From Thalassospira sp. MCCC 1A03138 (GTDB lineage Bacteria; Pseudomonadota; Alphaproteobacteria; Rhodospirillales; Thalassospiraceae), in the NCBI RefSeq assembly GCF_002115785.1, contig NZ_JFJY01000001.1:930001-994000 (forward strand): a DNA stretch of 64,000 nt, written 5' to 3'. The notes below the pieces were generated by a model. It made no database searches. It worked only from the letters and a program-made list of their open reading frames with translations, and was not told the origin of the DNA. Made by a program: the position numbers and the translations under genes. This document shows positions 1 to 11,821 of this stretch, piece by piece (position 1 is the stretch's first letter; each line of letters begins with the position of its first letter).

Positions 1-1839
1 CTCCTTGTCGGCGCAAGCTTTGCCGCCCTGACATATGCCTATGTCACATCCGATTTCTCGGTCCTGAACGTGGTCGCCAACAGCCATACCTCAAAACCGC
101 TGATCTATAAAATCACCGGTGTCTGGGCCAACCACGAAGGCTCGATGCTGCTCTGGGTGATGATCCTGACCCTGTTTTCGGCCGCGGTCGCGGGCTTTGG
201 CCAGAACCTGCCGCCAAGCCTTCTGGCGCGCGTCGTTGGCGTCATGGGGCTGATTGCGCTCGGCTTTCTGCTGTTCATCCTTCTGACGTCTAACCCGTTC
301 GAGCGCGTGATTAATCCGCCGCTCAACGGCGAAGGCATGAACCCGCTGCTTCAGGACCCTGGCATCGCCATTCATCCGCCGTTCCTTTATCTCGGCTATG
401 TCGGTTTCTCGGTGGCCTTTGCCTTTGCGGTTGCCGCACTCATCGAAGGCCGGGTTGATCCGGCATGGGCACGCTGGGTTCGTCCCTGGACCCTGGCCGC
501 ATGGATGTTCCTGACCGCCGGGATCGGGCTTGGCTCCTGGTGGGCCTATTACGAACTCGGCTGGGGCGGCTGGTGGTTCTGGGACCCGGTTGAAAACGCA
601 TCCTTCATGCCGTGGCTGGCGGGAACCGCGCTTTTGCATTCGGCTATTGTCGTTGAAAAACGCGACGCGCTCAAAAGCTGGACGATCTTCCTGTCGATTC
701 TTGCCTTTTCCTTCTCGCTGCTCGGCACCTTCCTTGTGCGGTCGGGCGCACTGACATCGGTTCATGCCTTTGCCACCGATCCGACGCGCGGGGTGTTTAT
801 CCTGTTCCTGCTGTGCCTGACGGTGGGCGGGTCTCTCGCCCTTTATGCGTGGCGCGCCCCGACCCTGAAGGGCGGCGGTCTGTTTCAGCCGATCTCGCGC
901 GAAGGCGCACTTGTTTTCAACAACGTGCTGCTCTCGATTGCCGCGGCCATGGTGCTGCTCGGCACCCTTTATCCGCTGCTGCTTGAAACCCTGACCGGTG
1001 AAAAGATTTCGGTCGGCGCGCCGTTCTTCAATTCCACCTTCGTTCCAATCATGACGCCCCTGATCATTGCCATGGCATTCGGGCCGATGATGCCGTGGAA
1101 ACGTGCCGATCTGTTTGCGGTTCTGGGCAAGCTCAAAATCGCCATCGCCGCGGTGATCCTCGTTCTGATCGTCACCTACTGGCTTGCCGGTGGTCCGGCC
1201 TTTGCCCTGTTTGGCATGGGGCTGGCGATCTGGCTGTTTGTTGGAACGATGCTGGAATGGGCCGGACGGATCAAGCTTTTCCGCGAACCGCTCACGACCA
1301 GCTTCCGCCGGATGCGCAATCTGCCACGCTCGGCACACGGCACCATGCTGGCCCATGCCGGGATGGCGATTGTCATTGCCGGGATCACCGGATCACAGGC
1401 ATGGACCGAAGAATCGGTTCAATCGCTTGCCATCGGTGAAAGCACGGTTGTTTCGGGCCATACCTTCACACTCAGCGGCCTTCGCGAATATCAGGGGCCG
1501 AACTTCTTTGCCCGCGAGGCCACCATCACCATCGCAACCCCGGGCGAACGCACCATAACGCTTACCCCGGAAAAGCGCGTCTACACCGTCGAAGGCATGC
1601 CCACGACCGAGGCCGGAATCCGGTCCGGTTTCACCGGCGATATCTATGCGGTCATCGGTGATGAAGACGCCAGCGGCAAATGGGTGACGCGCTTCTATGT
1701 CAAACCGATGATCCCGTGGATGTGGGCCGGTGGCATCATCATGGTGCTCGGCGGTCTGATGTCGCTCTCCGATCGTCGTTATCGCGTCGGTGCCCCTGCC
1801 CGCTCCACCAAAACGGTTCACACCGTACCCGCCGAATAG
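1..1839 (+). CDS. ccmF: Cytochrome c maturation heme lyase subunit CcmF (5' truncated by window)
   Basis: The reading frame is open from base 1 (613 codons including the stop), so the start lies upstream of the window; a methionine-like GTG at 70 is internal. CcmF is a polytopic inner-membrane protein that, with CcmH/CcmI, attaches heme from holo-CcmE to apocytochrome c in the periplasm. The family's tryptophan-rich heme-handling motif is present as WGGWWFWDPVEN, around base 560-600, and the rest is a series of hydrophobic segments with a soluble loop near the C terminus. CcmF is normally about 650 residues, so only some 40-50 N-terminal residues are missing. It lies 8 bases before ccmI, in one transcription unit. 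Family assignment is secure. Confidence 0.95.
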   Translation, partial: LLVGASFAALTYAYVTSDFSVLNVVANSHTSKPLIYKITGVWANHEGSMLLWVMILTLFSAAVAGFGQNLPPSLLARVVGVMGLIALGFLLFILLTSNPFERVINPPLNGEGMNPLLQDPGIAIHPPFLYLGYVGFSVAFAFAVAALIEGRVDPAWARWVRPWTLAAWMFLTAGIGLGSWWAYYELGWGGWWFWDPVENASFMPWLAGTALLHSAIVVEKRDALKSWTIFLSILAFSFSLLGTFLVRSGALTSVHAFATDPTRGVFILFLLCLTVGGSLALYAWRAPTLKGGGLFQPISREGALVFNNVLLSIAAAMVLLGTLYPLLLETLTGEKISVGAPFFNSTFVPIMTPLIIAMAFGPMMPWKRADLFAVLGKLKIAIAAVILVLIVTYWLAGGPAFALFGMGLAIWLFVGTMLEWAGRIKLFREPLTTSFRRMRNLPRSAHGTMLAHAGMAIVIAGITGSQAWTEESVQSLAIGESTVVSGHTFTLSGLREYQGPNFFAREATITIATPGERTITLTPEKRVYTVEGMPTTEAGIRSGFTGDIYAVIGDEDASGKWVTRFYVKPMIPWMWAGGIIMVLGGLMSLSDRRYRVGAPARSTKTVHTVPAE

Positions 1840-1847
1840 GATTCTCA

Positions 1848-3107
1848 ATGACCATCTGGATTGTTCTTGGCGCCTTGACGGCTCTGGTGGCGGGTTATGT
1901 CCTCTGGCCGATCTTGCGAAATGCGCGTTCCGCCAGTGCCGATGCGGGTGATGATCACCTTGCCGACATGGATGAAGATGAACTGCAACGCGATCTTGCG
2001 GTTTACCGCGACCAGCTTGCCGAAATCGGCCGCGACATCGAACGCGGCGTTCTGACCGGCGAACAGGCCGACGCCGCCCGCACCGAAGTCCAGCGCCGCA
2101 TCCTTGCCACCGATCAGCGCATCAGCACCCGCCAGAAATCCGGCGAGGCCGCAACGCGCATCTCCCGCCTGCGCCCGGCTGTTGCGATCTTTACCCTGCT
2201 TCTGTTTGTCGGCGGTATCGGCCTTTATCTCGACCTTGGCCGCCCCGACCTTCGTGATCGCCCCATTGCCAGCCGTACTGACGAAATCATGGCCGCCCGG
2301 CAGGCCAGCGAAAATGACGCCAGCCGCAATGACGCGCTGAACCGCGCCGTACAGGACCTGTCAAACCGCCTGCTTGAAAATCCCGATGACCTCAAGGGCT
2401 GGGAACTGCTTGGCGCCAGTCTGATGGCGCTTGGGCGCGCCGAAGAAGCCCAAACCGCCTTCCTCGAAGCGGTCAAGCAATCCGGTCGCGATGGTGATTA
2501 TCTGGCGATGTATGCCGAAAGCGTCATCCGGGCGAATAACGGCCAGGTCAACACAATCGCCCGCGGCGCGCTCGAAGAAGCCGCCCAATCCGGCAGCAGG
2601 GATCCCCGTATCCAGTATTTCCTCGGTCTTGCCGATGCGCAGAACGGCAATGTCGCTGCCGCGATTGATCGCTGGATCGTGCTGGTGAATGGTGCGCCGT
2701 CCGATGCCGGATGGCTTCCGATGGTGCTGGCCCGGATCGACGAGGCCGCCCTCGCCCAGGGGATCGACATTACCGGCCGGATCAAGATCACCCCGCCCAT
2801 GGCCTCAAACGCCCCTGCCGGGCCCGGGGGTCCCTCGCGCGAAGACATGGAAGCCGCCGCCGAAATGTCGTCCGAAGAACGTCAGGAAATGATCCTTGGC
2901 ATGGTGTCCCAGCTGGCTGACAAACTGGCGGAAAACCCGGAAAATCCCGAAGGCTGGGCCCGTCTGATCCGCGCCTATATGGTGATCGGTCAACCCGATC
3001 AGGCAAAGCAGGCCTATGACAATGCCCGACAGGTATTTTCCGATGATCCCGATCTCCTGACCCGCTTTGCCGGGTTGGCCGATGAACTGGGCATCCCTGC
3101 GAATTGA
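1848..3107 (+). CDS. ccmI: Cytochrome c biogenesis protein CcmI (TPR apocytochrome chaperone)
   Basis: The 419-residue protein starts at the ATG right after the ccmF stop; an in-frame extension upstream lies inside ccmF and is unlikely. It opens with a membrane segment (residues about 2-22), followed by an acidic/coiled cytoplasmic stretch, a second membrane segment near residues 110-130, and a periplasmic C-terminal part with two TPR-like blocks (about 170-270 and 350-415). This two-helix plus TPR plan is that of CcmI/CycH, which holds the C terminus of apocytochrome c for the heme lyase. ccmG and ccmH do not follow here; the unit ends at a terminator 42 bases downstream, so those genes must lie upstream or elsewhere. 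Confidence 0.9.
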   Translation: MTIWIVLGALTALVAGYVLWPILRNARSASADAGDDHLADMDEDELQRDLAVYRDQLAEIGRDIERGVLTGEQADAARTEVQRRILATDQRISTRQKSGEAATRISRLRPAVAIFTLLLFVGGIGLYLDLGRPDLRDRPIASRTDEIMAARQASENDASRNDALNRAVQDLSNRLLENPDDLKGWELLGASLMALGRAEEAQTAFLEAVKQSGRDGDYLAMYAESVIRANNGQVNTIARGALEEAAQSGSRDPRIQYFLGLADAQNGNVAAAIDRWIVLVNGAPSDAGWLPMVLARIDEAALAQGIDITGRIKITPPMASNAPAGPGGPSREDMEAAAEMSSEERQEMILGMVSQLADKLAENPENPEGWARLIRAYMVIGQPDQAKQAYDNARQVFSDDPDLLTRFAGLADELGIPAN

Positions 3108-3148
3108 CCGGCCCCAAACGGCCACCGTCATTCATCACCCAGAATCGA

Positions 3149-3179
3149 ACGCACCGTGAAAAATCGCGGTGCGTTTTTT
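3149..3179 (+). terminator. Intrinsic terminator of the ccm operon
   Basis: An 8-bp inverted repeat (ACGCACCG / CGGTGCGT) encloses a 10-base loop and is followed by a run of T. It lies 42 bases after the ccmI stop. Confidence 0.85.
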
Positions 3180-3364
3180 CTGTTTACACCCATACGAATG
3201 CAGCCGACCGAGCAATACGTAAGGATAGTGTTTTGATCAAACTTTCGCCTGTATCCTATTGATTTGGCGTTCTGTTTCATCAAATTTGACTCGTTCAAAA
3301 AGTGAACCAGATTCAGAAATTTCAAACTTTTTGCCTACAAGGTTGAATTTATTCTGTCTTTTTC

Positions 3365-3393
3365 TTCAATTCCCCGGAAAGATTGACTATAAT
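3365..3393 (+). promoter_or_regulatory. Candidate promoter for the response regulator gene
   Basis: A perfect -10 hexamer TATAAT at 3388-3393 lies 60 bases before the start codon. The hexamer 17 bases upstream (TTCAAT) matches the -35 consensus only partly, so activation by a regulator is possible. Inference from sequence only. Confidence 0.4.
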
Positions 3394-3453
3394 TCTCATC
3401 TATCAAAAGGGGGTGTTTCGGACATTCCCCATCCAAAAGAATAAGGACGTCGC

Positions 3454-3900
3454 ATGATCGCCGGTGCAAGCGGGGCCGTAAGCAATTTGCTGCTGATAGA
3501 AGACAATCCGGGCGACGCCCGATTGGTTCAGGAAGCGCTCCGTGAATTCACCCACCCGGTTACGCTGCATCACGTCAAGGATGCGATGACTGCGCGCCAG
3601 TTCCTGCAACAGGATGGCCCCTATCGCAATGCGCCAAGGCCCCGCCTGATCCTGCTGGACCTGAACATGCCCCGCAAGGATGGCCGCGAAATGCTGCGCG
3701 AAATCCGGAATGATCCATCATCCGCCTCGATCCCTGTGATCGTGCTGACCACGTCGGGGGCAGAACATGATGTGGATCTGTGCTATGCGGCGGGGGCGAA
3801 CTGCTATCTGCGCAAACCGGTCGATGTCACGGAATTCATCGAACTGATGAAGATGATCGAATCTTTCTGGCTCGGTCTTGCCCTGACCCCGTCCCCCTGA
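3454..3900 (+). CDS. Stand-alone response regulator receiver protein (Rcp1-like CheY fold)
   Basis: 148 residues forming one receiver domain and no output domain. The acidic pocket is E16-D17, the phospho-acceptor is D69 in LLDLNMPRKDG, the switch threonine/serine lies in VLTTS (99-101) and the conserved lysine is K121 in RKPVD. The wording of these motifs resembles the Rcp1/phytochrome-partner type of single-domain regulators. A good AAGGA site precedes the ATG. No histidine kinase is next to it, so it is an orphan whose partner is encoded elsewhere. It probably works by protein-protein contact or as a phosphate shuttle. The class call is firm, the pathway unknown. Confidence 0.88.
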   Translation: MIAGASGAVSNLLLIEDNPGDARLVQEALREFTHPVTLHHVKDAMTARQFLQQDGPYRNAPRPRLILLDLNMPRKDGREMLREIRNDPSSASIPVIVLTTSGAEHDVDLCYAAGANCYLRKPVDVTEFIELMKMIESFWLGLALTPSP

Positions 3901-3971
3901 TCCCGCCGCCGGTCACGGCTCCCCCCACCATCACGCTGCACCGATAAACCCTTCTGACATGCCAAAAGCAG

Positions 3972-4004
3972 AAAGGCCGCTGTCTGCACAACAGCGGCCT
4001 TTTT
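3972..4004. terminator. Bidirectional terminator between response regulator and atpC
   Basis: A perfect 12-bp stem (AAAGGCCGCTGT / ACAGCGGCCTTT) with a 7-base loop is flanked by T runs in both reading directions. It can end both the response regulator transcript and the atp operon transcript coming from the minus strand. Confidence 0.9.
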
Positions 4005-4025
4005 AACAAAGTCGAAGATCGATGA

Positions 4026-4430
4026 TCAGTTGGACAGTGCGGCAATCTGCGCACGGGCAACCTCAAGCGCACGTTCGGCATTCGCCTTGTCATGCGCCGT
4101 GGTTGCCGCCTTCAGGTCCGCCTGCGCGGTCTCAAGACGTGCCTGGGCTTCATCGGCCTTGATATCGGAAACCGGAACCGCTTCTTCGGCCAGAATGGTG
4201 CAACGCTCGGGGTTAACCTCGGCGACGCCACCGGCAACGAAGATACGTTCGGAAACCTTGCCACCTGCATAGATGTCGATGACACCGGGGCGAATGGTCG
4301 AGATCATCGGCGAATGCTTCGGCAGCACGCCAAAATTCCCGTCCGTGCCCGGAACAACGACCATCTCGACCGGCTCGGATTTGAGCAGGGCAGACGGCGA
4401 AACAAGTTCCAATACAGTCGTATCAGTCAT
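4026..4430 (-). CDS. atpC: ATP synthase F1 epsilon subunit
   Basis: 134 residues with an N-terminal beta-sandwich (about 1-85, including the conserved stretch GVLPKHSPM) and a C-terminal alpha-helical hairpin rich in Ala and Glu. Epsilon is part of the central stalk of F1F0-ATP synthase; it couples gamma rotation to the c ring and can inhibit ATP hydrolysis. The start follows a good GAGAGGA ribosome site. It is the last gene of atpHAGDC, 42 bases after atpD, separated by a perfect hairpin that includes the atpD stop codon. Confidence 0.96.
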   Translation of the reverse strand: MTDTTVLELVSPSALLKSEPVEMVVVPGTDGNFGVLPKHSPMISTIRPGVIDIYAGGKVSERIFVAGGVAEVNPERCTILAEEAVPVSDIKADEAQARLETAQADLKAATTAHDKANAERALEVARAQIAALSN

Positions 4431-4461
4431 GACAGTCCTCTCTCCCGTATGGGAAGGGGGA

Positions 4462-5924
<1,463 letters not shown>

Positions 5925-5942
5925 TTAGTTCCTGCGACCCGC

Positions 5943-6833
5943 TTACAAAGCCTCGGCGCCGGAAATGATTTCAATCAGTTCGTTGGTGATCTGGGCCTGA
6001 CGTGAGCGGTTGTACTGGATGCTCAGTCGGTCGATCATATCGCCGGCATTGCGGGTTGCGTTATCCATCGCGGACATACGCGCACCGTGCTCGGATGCAC
6101 TGCTTTCCAGCATCGCACCGAAAATCTGGACCCCGACATTACGCGGCAGCAGATCAGCCAGAATGGCTTCTTCAGACGGCTCATATTCATAAACCGCAGA
6201 AGAACCGGTAGCTTCTTCCTGCCCGTCGGCTTCCGGCACCGCGAACGGTACCAGCTGCTGTTCGGTCACGACTTGCGAAATTGCTGACACGAACTTGTTA
6301 TAGAAGATCGAGCAGACGTCAAATTCGCCTTCTTCGTACAGCGCCAGAACTTTGTCAGCAACGTCGGTAGCAGCAGAGAAATCAATCCCCTTCTTGCCCT
6401 CGACGCCAGTATACCGGGCGACAATCGCGTCACCAAATTCACGCTTGAGCGCATCGGCACCCTTGCGGCCAACACAGATCAGCTTCACCGTTTTGCCAGC
6501 CGCGCGAAGGGCGCGGACCTTGATACGGGTCGCTTTGATGATCGATGCGTTGAAACCACCGCAAAGGCCACGGTCCGCGGTAAAGACGACGAGCAGATGC
6601 ACATCATCCTTGCCGGTACCTGCCAGAAGCTTCGGTGCCCCCTGTGCACCACCAACCGCGGCTGCAAGCCGTCCCAGCATCGTCCCCATGCGATCCGCAT
6701 AGGGACGGGCTGCTTCCGCTGCATCCTGCGAACGGCGGAGCTTGGAGGCTGCCACCATCTTCATCGCCGAAGTAATTTTCTTCGTCGATTTGACGCTGGC
6801 AATGCGCGAGCGCAGATCCTTCAAACTAGCCAT
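5943..6833 (-). CDS. atpG: ATP synthase F1 gamma subunit
   Basis: 296 residues. The N terminus ([20 protein letters not shown]) and the C-terminal segment ending in [15 protein letters not shown] are the two long helices that form the rotating coiled-coil shaft inside the alpha3beta3 ring. The central Rossmann-like part contains the conserved [11 protein letters not shown] motif. The start has a near-perfect AAGGAGG ribosome site. Third gene of the operon, 30 bases after atpA. Confidence 0.97.
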   Translation of the reverse strand: MASLKDLRSRIASVKSTKKITSAMKMVAASKLRRSQDAAEAARPYADRMGTMLGRLAAAVGGAQGAPKLLAGTGKDDVHLLVVFTADRGLCGGFNASIIKATRIKVRALRAAGKTVKLICVGRKGADALKREFGDAIVARYTGVEGKKGIDFSAATDVADKVLALYEEGEFDVCSIFYNKFVSAISQVVTEQQLVPFAVPEADGQEEATGSSAVYEYEPSEEAILADLLPRNVGVQIFGAMLESSASEHGARMSAMDNATRNAGDMIDRLSIQYNRSRQAQITNELIEIISGAEAL

Positions 6834-6863
6834 TGCGTTTCCTCCTTCGCCTAAATTTCAGAC

Positions 6864-8395
<1,532 letters not shown>

Positions 8396-8396
<1 letters not shown>

Positions 8397-8953
8397 CACG
8401 CAACCCCTTTCATAGCGAGCTCGAGCTTCTGCAATTTGGTACGAAGCGAGGCATCAAAAACCCGGGAACCGACCTTGACGACAAGGCCGCCAAGAACCGC
8501 CGGATCGACATTCAGGTCCACTTTGACAGTGGCACCGACAACTTCTTTAAGAGCGCCGGTAACGGCTTCGATTTGCTCTTTCTTCAGCTCGGAAGCCGAC
8601 GTCACCTGTGCGGTCACTTCGCCTTTGAAAGCTGAGAGCATGGAAAGGTAGGAACTGATAACATCCGGCAGAACGAAAAGGCGGCGTTTCTGACACAGAA
8701 CGCCAACGGTCTTCTTGGTCAACTCGGAAACGCCAAGCTTGTCCAGAAGGGCCGCCATTGCCTTGGCCTGCACATCCCGGGAAATCACGGGACTACGGAG
8801 CACATTCCGCAGGTCATCGCTTTCGACGATGGCCTGGTCGAGCAATTCAAGATCGCTTTTGACAGCATCAAGCGCATCGGCCGACTGGGCCAATTCGAAT
8901 AATGCTGTGGCGTAACGCCCTTGAAGCCCGGTCGCGGCAGTATTTTGGGACAC
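8396..8953 (-). CDS. atpH: ATP synthase F1 delta subunit
   Basis: 185 residues, GTG start with a GAGGG site upstream. Delta sits on top of the alpha/beta ring and links it to the b-type peripheral stalk. The N-terminal helical bundle begins [13 protein letters not shown], and the C-terminal domain carries the [29 protein letters not shown] signature in shortened form here ([10 protein letters not shown]). First gene of atpHAGDC. The F0 genes (a, c, b subunits) are absent, as usual for alphaproteobacteria, which keep them in a separate locus. Confidence 0.96.
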
Positions 8954-9379
8954 CGGTGAAAGCCCTCAATTCTGGTTATGAGAACGACTCGGATACGTAT
9001 AAAAAAATGGTCTCTCGGAAGGTGTTCCCGCCGAGAAGCGAGCGTTTGGTATCACATGTCCATGACAGGGGCAACCCCCGCGCAACGCCATTTGGGCGGT
9101 CTTTTTCATTCTTTACTGAAGTTGGGACAAAACAGCCCCGGATCGCTCGCGTTTCGAGGCGTTTTACAACTATTTTATAATGCCGCCTCTCACGCTCTCC
9201 GCGGATTGTAGCGCGCAAAAATCACCTTTTGGGAACGAATCCCCGTTTTTTCGTTCAAAGCTGCCCGTGCAACCGCTGATCGATAACCGGCTTTTGCCCG
9301 CCAATACTGTAATCGACATCACATCTGACCGCATCAAACGTCACTTCTGGACAGTCATATCATCGCCAAGGAGATTTAA
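8954..9379. other. Divergent intergenic region between atpH and the secreted protein gene
   Basis: 426 bases with no credible gene. It must hold the atp operon promoter on the minus strand and the promoter of the secreted protein on the plus strand. A T tract followed by TATACG (minus strand, about 9008-8997) is the most promoter-like stretch near atpH. No box pair can be assigned with confidence. A strong AAGGAG ribosome site precedes the gene at 9380. Confidence 0.6.
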
Positions 9380-9865
9380 ATGAAACTGTCCCAAATGTCC
9401 GGCCTGACCGGTCTACTGATAGCCGGGCTTGCCCTTTTGCTGCCGATAAACGCCTTCGCATGTAGCACCGGCTATTTCCGTTTTGTCGAAACCGGTACTG
9501 CAAGCCCCTTCGTGCCATCCGCCTCGCGCGCCTATTACGATGATCAGGATCAGGCCGGAACCGCCCTTTCGGTTTTCGTCGATCTGACATCGGCGGATTA
9601 CAAGGCCATGGCTGATAGCCGCCTCAATGCATTCGGCGGTAAAACCACGGTTTACAAAATCGCCTGCGATGCGGTCACCGGCCCGCTTTCCGAAACCCCG
9701 GCCGAAGATGTGCCATCCGATAGCTGGATGAGCCCGGAGGGCATCAACCCCACCCACGTCTATCTCGAAGCCGACAGTTTCAGCAGCGCCACCATCGGCC
9801 CGAACAAGCAATCGATCCCGGCGTGGCTCACCAGCAAGTCCAGCAAGGTCTACAGCGCCAACTGA
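9380..9865 (+). CDS. Small secreted protein of unknown function
   Basis: 161 residues with a textbook signal peptide: a short polar start, a hydrophobic core around residues 10-25, and a likely cut at NAFA-C. The mature protein would begin with cysteine, but the residue at -2 is phenylalanine, which fits a lipobox poorly, so plain signal peptidase I cleavage is as likely. The mature part is about 135 residues, acidic, with two further cysteines spaced as in a disulfide. No known domain was recognised. The strong AAGGAGAT ribosome site supports a real gene. It is alone between the atp operon and a convergent GST gene. Confidence 0.7.
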   Translation: MKLSQMSGLTGLLIAGLALLLPINAFACSTGYFRFVETGTASPFVPSASRAYYDDQDQAGTALSVFVDLTSADYKAMADSRLNAFGGKTTVYKIACDAVTGPLSETPAEDVPSDSWMSPEGINPTHVYLEADSFSSATIGPNKQSIPAWLTSKSSKVYSAN

Positions 9866-9907
9866 TATTGGCTGGCAGCCCCCTCGATCACCGGTCCGGC
9901 TGGCCCG

Positions 9908-10546
9908 TCACAGCTGCCAGCCGGACAATCCTTCGCGCATGTTAAGCTCGATATAGGACGGGCGCGTGATGATCCGATCAATATAGCGCCGCAGGATCGG
10001 CCGCCCGGTCGCGGCACATTCCATATGGCGTGACCAGCGCATCAGCATCACGGCCAGCATATCCACCGTGCCGAACCGATCCCCCAAAAGGTAATCGCCA
10101 CCACCCGAAAGGCGCTTTTCGAAATCATCCCACACGGACCGGATTCGCCTTTCCGCCAATGCCTTGACCGCTTGCGCTCCTTCCGGGTCGCCATCCTTGG
10201 CGGCATAAAGCCAGTCACGCATCGCCGGCATCAGGGTATTGGCGATATAGATCGTCAATTGCAGCCACTCGTCCCGCCCCGGACTTCCCGCATCGGGCAC
10301 AAGCCCCGATCCCGGATGCCGTTCGGCAAGCATCATGATATGGGCAACTGATTCGCCGTACGCCACACCATCCATTACCAGTGTCGGCACCCGGCCCGAT
10401 GGATTAAGCCGAAGATATTGCGGATCACGCGGCGCGCTGCTCTCGATATCAACCAGCACCGTCTCAAACGGCACACCAAGCTCGATCAGCATCCAGTGCA
10501 CCGCCATGCTGGCGGCCCCCGGCGCATAAAACAGCGTATAGCTCAC
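9908..10546 (-). CDS. Glutathione S-transferase family protein
   Basis: 212 residues from the GTG at 10546. This start removes an overlap with the upstream gene and places the protein directly at the thioredoxin-like N terminus (YTLFYAPGAASMAVHWMLIE). The N-terminal domain (about 1-80) has the cis-proline motif GRVPTLV and the ES pair (GESVAH) that binds the glutathione gamma-glutamyl group. The C-terminal domain (about 90-205) is all-helical with the TVDM capping motif. Substrate unknown. It is probably co-transcribed with the MazG-like gene upstream, 29 bases away. Confidence 0.85.
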   Translation of the reverse strand: MSYTLFYAPGAASMAVHWMLIELGVPFETVLVDIESSAPRDPQYLRLNPSGRVPTLVMDGVAYGESVAHIMMLAERHPGSGLVPDAGSPGRDEWLQLTIYIANTLMPAMRDWLYAAKDGDPEGAQAVKALAERRIRSVWDDFEKRLSGGGDYLLGDRFGTVDMLAVMLMRWSRHMECAATGRPILRRYIDRIITRPSYIELNMREGLSGWQL

Positions 10547-10575
10547 GTTATGATCCCCAGATATTCCGGATATCT

Positions 10576-10896
10576 CTAGATATGCGATCCGGTGCCATCC
10601 CCCTTGGCCGACCATTTGCGTGCACGGTTGATCGCCATCTTTGCCTGCACTTCACGATCAAGGTCCAGACCGAACTGATCCACCAGCCGATACAGCAAAA
10701 TCATCACATCCGCCGCCTCGCGCCCGATTTCCGAAAGATCGCGGTCCGCCACGGCTTCATCAAGTTCCTTCATTTCCATCATCGCACGCGTAACAAGCGC
10801 CCGGGGATCGGCCACCGGGCCAAAAATACCCTCGGCCCAGTCACATATGCTTTGCTGACTTTCGGTCACGTTTGTTGAATTTTTAACATTCGTCAT
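10576..10896 (-). CDS. MazG-like nucleotide pyrophosphohydrolase
   Basis: 106 residues from the ATG at 10896 (a TTG lies one codon upstream). The small all-alpha protein shows the metal-binding signature of the MazG/DUF550 superfamily: an E-x-x-E helix (MEMKELDEAV) followed by an E-x-x-D helix (GREAADVMIL). Such enzymes hydrolyse (d)NTPs to monophosphates and pyrophosphate, often clearing modified nucleotides. Single-domain length is normal for this group. It precedes the GST gene in the same direction. Superfamily call good, exact substrate unknown. Confidence 0.82.
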   Translation of the reverse strand: MTNVKNSTNVTESQQSICDWAEGIFGPVADPRALVTRAMMEMKELDEAVADRDLSEIGREAADVMILLYRLVDQFGLDLDREVQAKMAINRARKWSAKGDGTGSHI

Positions 10897-10965
10897 CAAA
10901 TCTTATCCATGGGATTTAAAAAGTTACCGATATCCATAACCCGCATTCACGACGGGAGACAATAT

Positions 10966-11808
10966 ATGCTGCGATGCCGGGACTTTATGCCGATGGCGGG
11001 ATCATTGCGATATCACCTGCCGGGCATGTGCGCCCTGATTGCGGCCATGCTGATCGCGGCCTTTTCAACGACCGTCTCCGCCCGCACCCTGATCATCGAA
11101 GGTCTGTCCGAAGCCCCGCTGAAATGGATGGTCGATGGCGATCCGCGCGGGATTGATATCGACATCATGACCGAAGTCCTGAACGACATGGGCATCACCG
11201 ATTACCGTTTTCAGCTTGTCGATAATGGCCGCCGCCTTCTGCATAATGCCCAGACCGGCAGCAGCGATATCGTCCTGACCCTGTCGCAAAACGCCGAACG
11301 CAGCCAGTATCTGCAATATCCCCAGGAAGCCCATCTTCTGCTCGATTGGCGCTTTGCCGTGCGCGCCGAAGACCGCGACCGAATCACCTTTAATGATTTT
11401 TCCGATCTGGCGCGCCACCGCGTCGGGGCGGCGGCGGAATATTCCTATACCGATACCTTCTGGCAATCCGGGCTTGATATCGAAGTCGTCGCCAAGAACG
11501 ATCTGCTGATCCCGATGCTGCTTCAGAACCGCTTTGATGTCGTGCCGGTCAATTACCTCAGCACGCTTTACGAAACCCTGCGCAGCGGACAGCGCGAAAA
11601 AATTGCCTTCATCTATCCGCCGCTTCGCCGTGCGCCCTATTATAACGTCTTCACAACCGCCTCCGACTATCCGGACAAGGACGGTTTTCTCGAACGCTAT
11701 GACCAGATCATCCGCGAAATGCGCAATGACGGCCGCCTCGCCACCATCTTTCAGGATTACCTCGGCCCGGACGGGCTCGACTGGTGGCAGTCCCAATATC
11801 AGAACTGA
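10966..11808 (+). CDS. Periplasmic solute-binding protein, family 3 (amino-acid-binding type)
   Basis: 280 residues from the ATG at 10966, chosen because GGGAGA lies just before it; an upstream in-frame ATG at 10909 has no such site. A signal peptide ends near residue 41 (TVSA-RT). The mature protein has the SBP_bac_3 layout: a first lobe with the PRGIDIDIMTEVLNDMG stretch typical of ligand-binding helix 1, then the hinge and second lobe. No ABC permease or ATPase genes are next to it, so it is either an orphan binding protein or a non-transport sensor. Ligand not predictable. Confidence 0.82.
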   Translation: MLRCRDFMPMAGSLRYHLPGMCALIAAMLIAAFSTTVSARTLIIEGLSEAPLKWMVDGDPRGIDIDIMTEVLNDMGITDYRFQLVDNGRRLLHNAQTGSSDIVLTLSQNAERSQYLQYPQEAHLLLDWRFAVRAEDRDRITFNDFSDLARHRVGAAAEYSYTDTFWQSGLDIEVVAKNDLLIPMLLQNRFDVVPVNYLSTLYETLRSGQREKIAFIYPPLRRAPYYNVFTTASDYPDKDGFLERYDQIIREMRNDGRLATIFQDYLGPDGLDWWQSQYQN

Positions 11809-11821
11809 ATCAGAACTGATC

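Larger units (their letters stand above)
3108..3453. other. Intergenic region ccmI to response regulator
   Basis: 346 bases without a credible gene. The first part carries the ccm terminator. From about 3180 on the sequence is clearly richer in A and T than its surroundings and contains a perfect TATAAT box at 3388-3393 just before the response regulator. Short open frames here have no ribosome site or family features. Confidence 0.7.

Noticed and set aside
91-1356. A 421-codon minus-strand frame opposite ccmF
   Set aside because: Antisense shadow of a GC-rich membrane protein gene; charged low-complexity wording.
10551-10579. TGATCC followed by 18 bases, tested as a further RpoE promoter
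   Set aside because: The base group after the spacer is TCTAG, not a TA-starting box, and it lies at the start of a gene on the other strand.
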